Shown: positions 34,414 to 46,526, counted from the first letter of the stretch. The stretch is 64,000 nt of DNA from Sthenelais limicola (GCA_942159475.1 OW804097.1:110608582-110672581), one strand, 5' to 3'. The notes: a model not told the origin generated them from the sequence alone. A program made the numbers and translations.

Positions 34414-35018
34414 TACTATTACAAGTTTAACTACGCAAAAAAATACTTTAATAAATTGTAAATGATTCAGCCGGTTTTGTTGGATTCATGACCGTTAGCA
34501 CTTTAACACTTCCCTGACTCTGTTTCCTCTTCCTAAACATAGGTAATAAATGATTATAGGAAATGTCAAGAAGCTTATAGATTACATTTGTTTGGTCTAA
34601 GAAAAGTACAAAAGAATATAAAAGAAGGAAATACATCAATATAGGGAAATGGAGATTTGAGTTATTTTCTGCAGATGTTTTCCGACCTTTCTGTTACTAA
34701 CATTTGTATCTTGCACATGCCTAGCTATAAATGCGACTACTTGAAAAAAACTCTATTGAAAGTTAAATGACTACAGTACTGCAGAAACGCATTATTTGTA
34801 TCCCTCCTAGAGTTGAACAATTGGACTGAACTTTCCATGAGCAATTACCCTTACCGAGCGAAACGTTTTCAGTGTTAATGACAACTGAAAAAGGTAACAC
34901 CAGCAGTGAGCATCGTACAGGGACCCATATTTATGTCTCTCTCTGGTAGCAATGGTCAAATGAATCAGGATCATATTTCTACCGCTGTGACTCACCTTTT
35001 CCCTCATAATCCGTTCCT
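34414..35018. other. No recognised feature
   Basis: Nothing recognised. Confidence 0.4.
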
Positions 35019-35379
35019 AATAGGGGATTTGCATGTCTCCCTGTGCATGCCTATTACAGTGCATGCTGGGATGGAGTCAGTTGCAATTTGACATAGAAAT
35101 ATGTACCGACAAATTTCCTTGAGTCTTGAAAGACTCAAGGATGTTTTCTACTGTATCATAGTTGTGTAAATGACTTTTAACAAACCAAATGCATGATGGG
35201 AAAGGTGGGGTATAGTTTCGTGGAAACGTGTAGAAACATGGCTATTCACATGAGCTCACTGTTAAATAGTATATCCTGAATGAACATAACATCTTTTCTA
35301 TGGCATTTACACTGACATACAACTCCCATAATCCCATGCAAATCTCGATTCAAGATGGCGGACATGCAAATCCCCAATT
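35019..35379 (-). repeat. Family G MITE, copy 5 (full length)
   Basis: aataggggatttgcatgtct at one end, tcaagatggcggacatgcaa then atccccaatt at the other. About 361 bp. Both ends keep the octamer and the right end keeps CAAGATGGCGG. Confidence 0.85.
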
Positions 35380-35476
35380 CAGATCAATTCCCCCTTGTAC
35401 AAATTGGGAGAATCAAATATCTGTCAAGGATCAAATTTCGCACTCCTCAATTTTGCATTATGTCTCAATGCACATG

Positions 35477-35704
35477 TGGGTCAGATCCTCAGAAAGTGTA
35501 CAGTTCACCTTCGCCAATACTCACAAATAAACCAAATTCAAGACAAAAAAGAGGTTCAAATTACAGTTTAACACAGCGGAACAGATATTTTAAAACAACT
35601 CAATACCAAATATACCCATATGTATACCGATATTCACAATTTTTTCAGCAGGATTTCCTAAATGTGTAGAGCTGCCAATCGTGCATTACCTGACGATCGG
35701 ACCA
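35477..35704 (-). repeat. Family B MITE, copy 6
   Basis: tgggtcagatcctcagaaag to cctgacgatcggacca. Confidence 0.8.
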
Positions 35705-36120
35705 ATGTATGCAGTCACATACTAGCAGGGCAAGACATGTAGTTATTTGCAGCGAAAGAGGGATCAACATGCACACATTGTTTGGGATGATGTCCCCTCA
35801 AGGCACAATTCTCTCGTACATCAGGGGTGCACTTCATGCAGTGTCGAAGTAACTCAAGATTCTTTCATCAGTCCAAGTGCGCCTGGGTCACAATGCTCTT
35901 TTATTTCGGCGACTTTCGTGCAGTGACACGCAAGGAAGCCTATTGTGGGGTTGGTCAGAGATCTACGATTGTCCCTCTGCGTAACTTACGCTGTGAAATA
36001 GGGGATAGATCTATGATAAATGCACTAAATTTGATTTGAATGGAATGGAGTTCTTTATTTGAGACTACTCAGGATCGTTTACAGGTTCCGTTTACCGGAT
36101 ACCGTTTTTAACTATACACC
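35705..36120. other. Mostly unassigned; possible retroelement tail at 36045-36075
   Basis: The minus strand reads ctcaaataaagaactccatt then CCATTC, a polyadenylation-like signal with a short tandem tail. Confidence 0.3.
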
Positions 36121-36205
36121 CTACTCCATTGAGCCGATTCTCATGCGATGTTGCGCCACAGTCCTCTATGGCGCAACATCGCATGAGAATCAGCTGAATT
36201 GAAAA
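36121..36205. repeat. Family D MITE, copy 1
   Basis: Arms gattctcatgcgatgttgcg and its inverse form a perfect hairpin of at least 23 bp around a loop at about 36160. Shares gccgattctcatgcgat with copies at 48627 and 55964. Confidence 0.8.
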
Positions 36206-36295
36206 GGAGAACAGCTTAGAACTATTCCAAATATAACAGGCTTACTACATAAGGGTTATTGACGCTTTGAAGAACAAGTATGACCTCACCGCAGA

Positions 36296-36623
36296 GGTGT
36301 GCATACCATATCGCTTATAGCTATTATTACAAATATTATATATTATCAAATTTACTAATATTATGACTTATGGGACTGAATTTATCAATATTTTGCTGCA
36401 ATCATATACAGGAATTTGAAGTTGTACTGGCCGATGGAAAACAGCCACTGGTGAGCGATAATACATGAAGCCATCGTAGGAAAGGATTTTGGTGGGACTC
36501 CTATAAATGTGGACTGTTTTGCAAAAACAGGCAGAGAATTTCTTCCACAGTTTTGGGCAAATCAATTTTAGATGGATTGGAAAAAATGTTGATGACTCAT
36601 GTCAACTGAGAGCGCAGCTTTAA
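36296..36623 (-). repeat. Family I element, copy 7
   Basis: gactgaatttatcaatattt, ggtgagcgataatacatgaa, ends gagagcgcagctttaa. Confidence 0.75.
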
Positions 36624-38199
36624 TATCAGTTATTTTCTCTGATTTGTTTTCCTATTCTGTCCCCATCCCCCATCTTCACATTCACTGTTAACACAGAGTC
36701 TCGCTTTAATATCAAATCACAAATTATTCAAGATTAATTAACTAATTAACACGCATCTGGAAAGAGAATTAAATACGTCTCAAACATTAAGCAAAAGTCA
36801 GCTTCCATTATATCAAACCTATCAATGCCTGTATCATTCATATAACGTCAGGCATCAAAACCCGCCCTTATTTCAAGGCATTATTCCACGCATGGCACTG
36901 AGACGAACAGTGGCTAGGGACAGGGATAGTGAGGAAGCCTATTGATAAGCACTTTGTGTCTGAATGGGATTGCGTATACAGAGCTCTCAATCAATTATGA
37001 GCAATGGTAGGCACGCTGTGTGGAGGGAACATCTTAGGCTGTAGAGCAGACATTAGACGCCCACTGTTATCATCCAATGCGGAGGGCATTATTGGTTGGC
37101 TAATGGCGAATCACGTGCATGTCACATGGTGCAACTTGCTCAGATTATAGATCCATGCACTGATGAAAGATATGGCTGAATCGACCGAGATTTGACTTGG
37201 CAAAGAGGAAAGTTTTGATAAGTGAAATCTCAGATCGATGTTATATTTTATAAGTGCCGAAATGAACTGTTCAGAGTGTTGGGGAGGAAATATTATAGAC
37301 GTTTTCAGTTCGAAAAAAGGAAGGAAAGTTTTGATATGTCTATAATTATAGATAAAGTATTTGAAAATATAGAATACTCCTAGAGATGAGTTGAATTAAT
37401 TGCCGTCATATCCTAAGGCGATATTTATAATTGCGGACCTGCAGAGACTTCCTGACAGATCGTTCTAAAATGCATTAAAGTGCTAAAAAGCATAAGTGGG
37501 ACAGGGTTACCACTTTTGCTCCTAATAATTCCTGAATTTGATACGAAGTTGACCATATATAACTCATTACACATAAATCAGAAGACTCATTATTCATTGG
37601 TTTATATTATCGATTTCTAATTTGATAAACATTTTTATTAAGGATGACAATTAGACAAAGTGCTGTTTTTATCACAACATAACACATTTCATAAGACATT
37701 AAATTTTAACGATAAAGAGCGATTACAATGATATATTGGTGACAATAGCTTGAACAGATAATACTTATTACAATGTCCTAATTATCGTTATTTTTTTGTT
37801 AATCTTAATTATTATTATGAATAAGAGATATCTGATTATATTTGGTATTGAAGTCATTCAAGATATCTCTTTTGTTATGTTGAAAAGAGTTTTGAATCTC
37901 AATTCCGTCCTAAATCAGGGTCACTTGAGACAATTGCTGAGGAGAGTTTTGTATATTTTCAGTTGCTTATAAAAGAATTTGACAATGCTCTCACAATGTG
38001 CTATATTATAGGCGAGCGGCCTATAGATAAGCTCATAATGAGCAATATTTGCATGGTGGGAGAGTGACTCGAGCCTGCGTGCCAATAAGGCATCACATAG
38101 CCTGGACAAGGGTGCAGTCATGCAGCACATTGGCTCCCCTTTAATGCTTAACTTTAAATGCTTAAGTATGGAGGCACTACTATACGGTCCTCTATTCTT
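36624..38199. other. About 1.6 kb without recognised features
   Basis: No repeat family or exon found. It looks single-copy. The block 37040-37170 holds CACGTG and several CCAAT/ATTGG boxes, and may be worth conservation analysis. Confidence 0.35.
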
Positions 38200-38357
38200 G
38201 GGGCCTGTTGAATAAGCTAAGGAAGGACGTTTTTGTGGGATTTCCCAACTGGTACGAATAGCCTCTACTCACCAGCTGGGAATGGTATACATGTAGGAAG
38301 GATTGTGTCCTTTCCTACAAGTGAAAACGTCTGTTCCTTAGCTTATACAACGCCCTG
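38200..38357 (+). repeat. Family F element, copy 5 (both ends)
   Basis: ggggcctgttgaataagcta to ccttagcttatacaacgccc; a compact copy without the minisatellite. Confidence 0.85.
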
Positions 38358-38360
38358 GTC

Positions 38361-38446
38361 GACGTCCTATGGGGAATGGTATTTTGCGGTATGAAACGAG
38401 AGAAGCTTTCCCTCCGTTTGGAGGGGCTCTCTCAGCCTATACTGCC
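38361..38446 (+). repeat. Family H fragment, copy 11
   Basis: gaatggtattttgcggtatg then gaggggctctctcagcctat, wedged between two family F copies. Confidence 0.65.
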
Positions 38447-38447
38447 T

Positions 38448-38657
38448 TTTCATAAACGTTTTCTTGTATTAGCTAGGGAAAGGATTTCTTTGTGGGAATT
38501 CCTTTTCCTGTGGGAAGGAAACACATTCCTTCCTATGTGAAATTCCCAACTGGTAGGAACTCCATACGACCAGTAGGAATCCTATATCCTTCCCAACAAA
38601 GGAAGGGAGGAAAAAAGGTTCCCACACATGATCTTCCTTTCCTTAACTTATACAACC
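38448..38657 (-). repeat. Family F element, copy 6
   Basis: ttgtattagctagggaaagg at the left; aattcccaactggtaggaac core; ccttaacttatacaac at the right. Confidence 0.75.
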
Positions 38658-38929
38658 GGCTGCCGTTACTTTTATGAAGAGAGTTAGTAGATATGCACGA
38701 AGTATATAACGTCTCTCTCTTTCAATTAGCATGTTATTGCACTCCGCTGTTGGTTTCAAAGTGTGTCGGCACCGTTTTATATCTGAACTGTCATGTTGTC
38801 GGAATTAAAGAGATAAACTGAATGGAAGTACAGCAATCTTCACTCACTAAAATGACCTAAACTAATCGAAATTTACTTAACCCATCGTTACGTAACCCAT
38901 CGTTAACCCACCTTATAATTCATCATAAA

Positions 38930-39360
38930 GAATTTTTTTTTAAAAAAAAAACAGCTTTATTCAATATATCAACAAAACTTGCTTCCTCCGGGCCGATAAC
39001 ACACAAAAATACATCGAACCCCTTTTCGTTCCTTAATATAGACATTAATAAAGTGAAGAATATGAAGTACAGACTCATCTTGATGACAACATTTGTGAGA
39101 AAAATAAAACATATATACAAAGCTTTATATTTTTAAATCATTTTGAGGAGACTATGGTTCCTAAAATAGGAATCTATCCTGTTAAGCTGCTTAAATCAGC
39201 GTGTAACATTCTCCAGGCGTTTTTCCATTCACTTGAGGTATTAGATATTTTGTTCTGATATAAAACTGTTCTACATCTACTGTCTAATTCTGCAATAAGA
39301 TGGTCAAAATTAAGTTCACCTTTATAAAATAATTTTTGTCTATATTGCACAACCTACCAA
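38930..39360 (-). mobile_element. Probable 3' end of a non-LTR retroelement
   Basis: The minus strand ends gatatattgaataaagctg followed by T and A runs (38937-38951), a polyadenylation-like terminus. Upstream, at 39186-39349, is a frame of about 55 codons ending LSSLTG, with a Trp-rich segment SEWKNAWRMLHADL and no frame-breaking stop. It could be the C-terminus of a retroelement protein. I cannot name the family. Confidence 0.35.
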
Positions 39361-39446
39361 GACTCTCCTCTGACCAGCTTCATTTGCTATTATATTCGGA
39401 TTGAGAATGCACTGCAGAATTGGAAACGCAACGACCACAGAGTTAA

Positions 39447-39639
39447 ACCCTATCCACACACAGCCGATTTGTCCCCCGATTGCCCCCCTATTTTGAATCC
39501 TATGATTTCAGTTCAAGTCCTGGTTTACAATTTTAAGATAACATCAACCAGGTTTGGAAATTAAATCCTAGCATTCATCAGGAGACCCAAATCGGGGACA
39601 ATCGGGGGACAAATCGGCTGTGTGTGTGGGCAGGGTCTT
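39447..39639. repeat. Family E foldback element, copy 1
   Basis: Left arm ccacacacagccgatttgtc, right arm inverse acaaatcggctgtgtgtgtg. The arms pair over most of their length, with several mismatches compared with copy 2. Confidence 0.8.
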
Positions 39640-40145
39640 CTCAGAGTCAAGCCTTAACTTAAGTAGCAATAAATCAGCACAAAACATTGCCTTTGATTGT
39701 CATTGACATCATTATTTGCAAGCCTCACCATTCTACAAATAAATCAATATCCAGCACAGTTTTCCGAATAGGTCTCAAGTACTATGATGAGAAAAAGGCC
39801 CCCAGCGTAGTAAATCAAAGGACTAAGTACCGACCTCAAGGTCGAATGTGCTTATCATTGTTGCCGCAACCCCCTCTCATGAATCTTAACTCCAGGAAAA
39901 ACTATATATTTTTATGATAGCGTACTGGATAGAGGTGAACCAGCGAAATGTATTGGCTGCCTGGCCGGTATCATTACATCTATGATATATAATGGGCATT
40001 AGATACCATGTTATCATGGTATACATCTATATATGGTACACTACGGGGTCCTCAGATTGGGATTAATGGCCAAGGGCGCTTGCTATATAACCCTATAACA
40101 CTAGCTCACTCAGGTCAAAACATCTATTAATACACATCGAGGCAA
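39640..40145. other. No recognised feature
   Basis: A short plus frame at 39687-39917 lacks a recognisable domain. Confidence 0.4.
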
Positions 40146-40600
40146 ATGTGATGTGTTTTAGGAAAATGAGTCACAAGTCACAAACAATGGGTTTTGAGGT
40201 ACCTGCATATTTGAAAAGGTGAGATCAAGCAAATTGCAATGATAGTAAACATTTGGATATCTAATATGTACATATATATTTTCCAAAGAGGTTCATTCAG
40301 AAGATCTCTGTGTTGGAATGTTTTCATTCGTAGGCTGCTTAGCGCTTTGAGTCATATTAATTTATGTACCAAATTTGAAGACAGGGTATTAAATATATCC
40401 TTCCATTTCGAAGATAATCGTTTGGAGTACATTCAATTACTTTACTGGTGATTGCCTACCAAGATATATTGGAAACACTTCTTAGATGTCCTAAAGTTTA
40501 CTATCGTTGGAATCGGCTTGATCTCATCTTTTCAAATATGATGATATCTCAAAATCCATGTTTCGCAACTTGTGACTCATTTCGCTGTAACTCAGCTCAT
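40146..40600 (+). repeat. Family C foldback MITE, copy 7 (full length)
   Basis: Left arm gtgatgtgttttaggaaaat then gagtcacaagtc; right arm caacttgtgactcatttcgc then tgtaactcagctcatc. TGAGTCA and TGACTCA are intact in the two arms. Interior atttgaagacagggtattaa. Confidence 0.85.
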
Positions 40601-40701
40601 CTGTCCTTCCCAGCCTCCCCCAGATTCATGCATGTACAACTGTAAGTAGGGAATGATTGCCAGGTATCATGAGATGCTATATTAATCCCTCAATAACCAT
40701 C
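40601..40701 (-). repeat. Inverted duplicate of 45834-45942
   Basis: The flank outside family C copy 7 is almost identical (a few differences in about 105 bases) to the inverted sequence outside copy 12, including gaggctgggaaggacagatg on the reverse strand. Confidence 0.8.
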
Positions 40702-40803
40702 ATGCCGCTCAGCATTAATAAACCCCCTCTCTCCTCTTTCGCTCTCTCTGTGCGCGTGCCGACATCTCCGCCCCTTACCATGTAGACCCGGGTAACATTG
40801 GCC

Positions 40804-41047
40804 AATAGGGGAGTTGCATATCCGCCATTTTGGATCCTGATTCGCATGGAATTATGGGAGTTGTATGTCAGTGTGAAATCTATAGAAAACATGTTATGTT
40901 CAGCATGGAATATTTAACAGTGATCTTATGTAAATACCCATGATAAAAATATTGATAAATATTTGTATGTCAGATTTGAACTGAATCTATCCCAGCATGC
41001 ACTGCAATAGACAAACATGCGCAGTGAGATATGCAAAATCCCCTATT
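40804..41047 (+). repeat. Family G MITE, copy 6
   Basis: aataggggagttgcatatcc then gccattttggatcctgattc; right end gatatgcaaaatcccctatt. Confidence 0.8.
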
Positions 41048-42310
41048 CTCAAAAGCACATTCACAAAAGGTCATGAGCATGAACAAGATGGGATAAGGAA
41101 AAGCCTGATTGCTTTCTTGCTCTTTTGTAGCCATCAATTGAGTAAGTGACCTATGCTTTAATCCCACCCTAAAAGCTTTGCTGCCTCTAGCCCGGCTACA
41201 ACTTGTCGGCCGGCACACCACATTGAGCGATCTGACTGTAAATGTTTCCGTCTTTGGCAAAGATGGAGGTATTTTGGTGTTATCTCAGTGCTCGGTCAAC
41301 TGGATTAATTGGTGGAGGAAGGTTTTGCCTGCAGTTTGATGACCATTGAGAAGTCTTAGAGCAACTCTCATCGTGCCGAGCTGGTATAAGTCTGCTCATA
41401 AGGTTACAGGACGACAGGACTGTGTCTGTGTCGACTTTGTGGCCGGGTATACCGTTTTGTGGATATTAGCACTATATGACTAAGTTAGTTTGCTCGGAGG
41501 TAGATTCTGCAAAGCCTTTCTAATCTGAGTGAAGGATACTTTTTTAACCAGAGTTTTTATTCAGGATGTGTTAGATACTTAAGCATCCTCACGCATATGA
41601 AGGTTTTTTTTCGTTGTTTCCTGAGTTGCTTAGAATATCTAGATTGGGTATATTTAAAATCTGTTACAGGGTTGATTACATGAGTATAATTATAGATATC
41701 ATATAATAGTGAAAAAGAGAGAAATATGGGAGAGAATAGTTGTTGAGGGAATGAGGTGAAATGATATTGCCAGACATGTATTCCTCTGAATGCAAAAACA
41801 TTACATAATCGACAATATAACTGATGTGCCATAGACAATTGAGTCTAAAATTGGAAAAATGATATGCAAAATATTTTTCTAGAACTCCCTTTAGGAATAT
41901 TCATTTCTAAGAGGACCCAGGGGCCCGTTGCATAACAAATCCTTACTTAATGTTTTCCTATCAACTGCTCCTTGCTAAGTAGCTAGTAACCTGAGTAACC
42001 TGGGTATTAGGAGAGAGTCAGGAGCCACATAGTCACATTTACTCCTATCTCATGAATATAACAAATTATTTATAGATGCACAATTGGGTCAGCTGCTGTG
42101 TCCTATTTGGGAGAGGTTACGACCCAGCGGCTTGATACAGATCTAGGTTTTAAATCCTTGAATGCTCCAAATGCACTTTTTCCCCAACGTTGTCCTTCAG
42201 GGTATTGATTACTGAAGTAATGTACTTCCACATGTCTGAAATTCAGCTTTCAGGACCTCAGCGGCAAATGTCACTTAAAACACATTACATGGAAGGACAT
42301 TTATAAAATA
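41048..42310. other. No supported feature
   Basis: aggggcccgttgcataa at 41929 resembles a family F end without the rest. No exon recognised. Confidence 0.35.
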
Positions 42311-42730
42311 TGATGTGTTTCAGGAAAATGAGTAAAACATGAGTCAAAATTGATATTTTTAAATGTATTTTATTCAGAAGATTGTTTTATAGGAATGTTC
42401 TCCTTTTTGGAGAATGTCCCATTTAAAGTTGTATTGATGTATTTACCCAATTTCACGATTGTGTATTCAATATATATCCTTGCATTTCCAGAGTATATTT
42501 AGCAACTTTACTAGTAATGGTCCACCCAGAAATATGGCCCACCCAGAAATATTGCAAACCTTTTTCTTTCAAAAGTAAAAATATCAAACTTAAAATCTAG
42601 AAATGCTTGTTAGCATTGCTAATGTTTACTACCATTAGAATCGGCTTGATCTCATCTTTTCAAATATGACGGTATCTCAAAATATAAAATCCATTCTTGT
42701 GACTTATGACTCACTTTTCTGAAACACATC
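42311..42730 (+). repeat. Family C foldback MITE, copy 8 (both ends)
   Basis: tgatgtgtttcaggaaaatg at left; cttatgactcacttttctga then aacacatc at right. Confidence 0.8.
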
Positions 42731-43081
42731 CAGAATGTCCTCTTGTTGGAGTAATTGATCTGTAATGGCAGAGACAAGTATGACCTTAAGCCAGAACGAT
42801 TGACCTTTGATATAAATGAGGAGTGATGAATAATCCCTTTCTCGGCCAACCATTTCCCCTCTTTCATTTCCATTCTTCCTCCTTCTACTCCAACCCTTCC
42901 CCTCAATTATTTTGTTCACTTTCCTAGAGTGACAGCAAATCATGACTTATTGCTGCCAGCCTGCTACCAGGACGAGAGCAAAGACTTTGGGAAAGGAGAA
43001 TACATGGCTATGTTTATCTTTTTTAACTTTCTTTTAACTTTGTGTGTTTATACAGCGTATCTTACGAATTTTTAAATTAAA
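42731..43081. other. No recognised feature
   Basis: Nothing recognised. Confidence 0.4.
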
Positions 43082-43325
43082 GACTAGTCACAAGTCGCAG
43101 AAATGGTACTTTTCAAATGTTATTCTCACAACAACTCGTTTAAGAATCGTTTCATTTTAATGGGGTTTTAGTATTCGTAGTTGTAGCAATACATGTACCA
43201 ACTACCAGGACTGTGTGCTATATGTATCTATGCATATCTGAGGGCTTCCTAAGGAGTATATTCAACTAAATTACTACTGATTTACCCTCAAGAAATATCG
43301 CCAACGTCTTTTTCATGCATAGAGA
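43082..43325 (+). repeat. Family C element, copy 9 (partial)
   Basis: agtcacaagtcgcagaaatg, then the interior ctgagggcttcctaaggagt. Confidence 0.65.
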
Positions 43326-44128
43326 CTCTAAGGGTCTAGTTGTATGGGAGCTGAAAACGGCTGTAATTTGTACCATTTATTAGTAACATACCAATTTATT
43401 TTATGTAATGTGGATCAAGATGTATACTATTAATATTAACTTAGTATACATTCTGATAAATTATATTTTCATTGAGGAATGAGACATACCGCAACTGTGG
43501 AATTTTGCTGAATAAAACTTGTTTTAAAATAATATTCTCCTTATAGTAAGACTTTCACACTTTCAAAAGTAGAAACACAATAGTATACACAGGTAAAACT
43601 GTCCTGCTGCCAAACCGTCTCTGTTTTCTCACTTACTCTAATGGGGGACAGATGGATTTTAATGCCTTCACCGACATGTTGAGGATTAGATTAAACTTGG
43701 AAGGAGGAAAATCCTTTGAAAATAAGGAAGAAAGACGATGAGCTCACAGTGATAAAACCCTCTCAGCCTCAAGCTGAACTTTTTATCGCAGACACTGGAA
43801 ATAACCGTTTTCTTAAAGCTTTAATTTAAAGTCTCAAAGATTATATTTTTCGTTTATTATTATTTTTTGAAGTTATTGATCTTAACATTTTCCCAGGAAA
43901 TCGCGAGAGGAGAATACAAAAGTTAGGCAAGCGATGTACCCAGAGGAGAAAATGAGATTTGGATGGGGGATGCCAGAGGCTTTAGTTAAAAGGCCTTATT
44001 TCACGAAGGGCTAAGCTGCTGTTGTATCAAGTGGATTATATGTATGGAGGAGTGTATATATTGTGCCATGATGGAGGTATTGATGATACTCATATCATGT
44101 TCCCTTTGTATTTATTCTGATCTCACTA
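43326..44128. other. No recognised feature
   Basis: AT-rich, nothing recognised. Confidence 0.4.
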
Positions 44129-44139
44129 GAGTTCTGCAT

Positions 44140-44328
44140 GGTCCTGGGTATGACCATAAAGTGCCTTTCTGCCTCTTTTCTCTGTCTCTCTCTCCCTTCT
44201 TCTCTATCTCTATTTCCTGGGTATGATCACAAACTACCTCTCCCTCTCAGCTCTCCCGCCCTTGATGTAACCATATTGAATGTGTTGATAAGGGCGTCAA
44301 GCAACCAATCTCACTCACTCACTCACTC
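44140..44328 (+). mobile_element. Family A SINE-like retroposon, copy 6 (complete)
   Basis: A complete dimeric sense copy ending in ACTCACTC. It is flanked by GAGTTCTGCAT (44129-44139) and GAGGTCTGCAT (44329-44339), a target-site duplication with one mismatch. Confidence 0.85.
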
Positions 44329-44470
44329 GAGGTCTGCATCCGGGTGAAATATGTCTTTTAGAATTAAAATATGGGCACACTGGAGAAAAAACAATTTTTG
44401 GAATACTAGGTTTCCACTTTGCTTATCCCACGCAAAACAGAAGTTTTTTTAGGGAAGATATATTATGTTA

Positions 44471-44780
44471 TGTGATTTGTAAAACGTCGAAAAAAATGGA
44501 TTTTGAGATAATCATATTTGAAGAGATGAGATCAAGCTGATTCCAATGATGTTAAGATTAGGTCAGCTAAGAGGTATATATTTATATTCTATGTAGTTTG
44601 CAATGTATCTAGCTAGCTAAATATACTCCATAGGATGACAATGCAGGGATACATTTAATACACTGTCTTGAAATATGGTACAGTATATATTGAAAGGACT
44701 TTGAATGGCCGTTCGATACCCCAAATATGAGAACATTCCTAGAACATCTTGTGAGTAAACCACTTGGAAACATATCACAT
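44471..44780 (-). repeat. Family C element, copy 10
   Basis: tgtgatttgtaaaacgtcga, aatggattttgagataatca, and right end acatatcacat. Confidence 0.7.
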
Positions 44781-44839
44781 AATATATACAATGATATATA
44801 TATATTGCATATCTAGTCTCCCCAGAAGATGACATGAAT

Positions 44840-45105
44840 GTGATGTGTCACAGGAAAATGAGTCACAAGTCGCAAAAATGGATTTTGAGATATCAACATA
44901 TTTGAAAAGATGATATCAAGCCGAATCCAATGATGGTAAACATTAGGACATCTAATAAGTATTTCTATATATTAGATTGTATTTTTTTTTAGTTTTGAAA
45001 AACAAGTTATAATAATTCTGGGTGGACATTTACTAGTAAAGTAGCTAAAAATACTCTATAAGAAGACCTTAGAAATGGAAGGCTATGCTTTTGACGACTA
45101 ATGAC
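44840..45105 (-). repeat. Family C element, copy 11 (left arm, right end lost)
   Basis: gtgatgtgtcacaggaaaat then gagtcacaagtcgcaaaaat, the best-preserved left arm in the window. Confidence 0.8.
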
Positions 45106-45833
45106 AAAAACCAGTCCTACAAAATCTAAAGTTAATTGACAAAACATTTACATCTTACTCAGTTAATCTGATTTACATGTTTCCTCATTGCACCAACTAA
45201 AAAACCCTTTCCAAAACATATATATATATATACTTTAAATTTCATAGCTGTCAATCAAAATTAAATTTCCCATTAGCGATCCATCAAACGGTGCTAAGCA
45301 TAGGGCGATCATTATATTTTTCTACTATAAGTCCTCAAAGGGAAAACACCAGTCGATGTTAAAAAGACTATTTATATATGGCTTACACTATAATCCCCCT
45401 TACCACCAGGCAGGCAGCTTTTTCAACACCCCATATAAGACATCATTAAAAGTCTCCCCCATACTGATAACACAACCACCCCCAGGGGTAATTGAACATG
45501 CTTCTTTTTATCACTAGCCTCTCATCTCTCGCATCTTTCATATCTATGCAAATAGGGCCACATTCTTCCAGTGTCGTTATGGGCCACACAGGCTAAGATA
45601 GCGAGATAGAGTGAAGAGGTGGAGGAGTGTGTGGGGGAGAGAATGAGAGAAGAAATAGTGCTTTAGCTGAGATTTCATTTTTCTTGGCAATGAAGTGTAG
45701 CGATTGGGAGTTTGTACGGCCCATGGTTCTTCTACTTCACATTTTGTCTTTTAGAATAAAATAAAAACGGGAGCTCAATTGGTCTATATTTATGGGAGGT
45801 TAATAGGGTAAGACGTGTATACCTCTGTTACGT
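45106..45833. other. No recognised feature
   Basis: Nothing recognised; an ATATATATAT run near 45220. Confidence 0.4.
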
Positions 45834-45942
45834 GATGGTTATTGAGGGATTAATATAGCATCTCATGATACCTGGCAATTATTCCCTACTTACAGTTGTA
45901 CATGCATGATTTTGGGGGAGGCTGGGAAGGACAGATGAGCTG
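45834..45942 (+). repeat. Inverted duplicate of 40601-40701
   Basis: gattaatatagcatctcatg and gaggctgggaaggacagatg are shared in inverted orientation with the flank of family C copy 7. Confidence 0.8.
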
Positions 45943-46526
45943 TGTTACCGGGAAATAAGACACAAGTCGCAAAAAGTGGATTTAGAAGATGGGATTATCC
46001 AGACCCCAACATTGTTAATTTTTAGCATATGGGTCAGATTTTCAGAAAATTTACAATTGGCAGCTGTACACATTTAGTAAACTCTGCTAAATAAGGCTGC
46101 AATTTGGTCAATATTCGATAAATTCGACTATATTTGGCATTGCATTGATTCTAGCAATCTGTTTGGTGAGGCTAAACTGTATTTTGAACTTTATTTTCGT
46201 CTTAAATGTGGATTATTTGAGAGGATTGGTGAAGATGAATTGTACATTTTTTGAAAGTCCGACCCATATGTACTTTTATATCTTTGTATGTTTGAAAGAA
46301 TGTTCCTGATATATCTGCATGGACAATCACTGTTAAGGCAGTTAAATAAGCATCTTTAGGACGACATTAGAAACGCACAAACATATTAAACATGCAATCT
46401 TGAAGTCTGGCACTGATACGACTAAGGGCACTAGGGCCCCAACTACTAAAAAAATCAAAATATTCCTACAAGCAGATATTGCGGGAAGACATTTAAATAT
46501 CCTTTTTGTGCTGGTAGACTCATATA
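45943..46526 (-). repeat. Family C element, copy 12, interrupted by family B copy 7
   Basis: Arm gaaataagacacaagtcgca, then the family B insertion at 46030-46266, then family C interior (tatgtttgaaagaatgttcc, ggacgacattagaaacgcac). Confidence 0.75.
46030..46266 (+). repeat. Family B MITE, copy 7 (237 bp), nested in family C
   Basis: tgggtcagattttcagaaaa to ttgaaagtccgaccca, with TA on both sides. Removing it with one TA rejoins the family C interior. Confidence 0.88.

Noticed and set aside
22974..44328. Family A as an LTR or DNA transposon
   Set aside because: There are no terminal inverted repeats or TG...CA ends. The flanking duplications of 11-12 bp and a microsatellite tail fit retroposition better.
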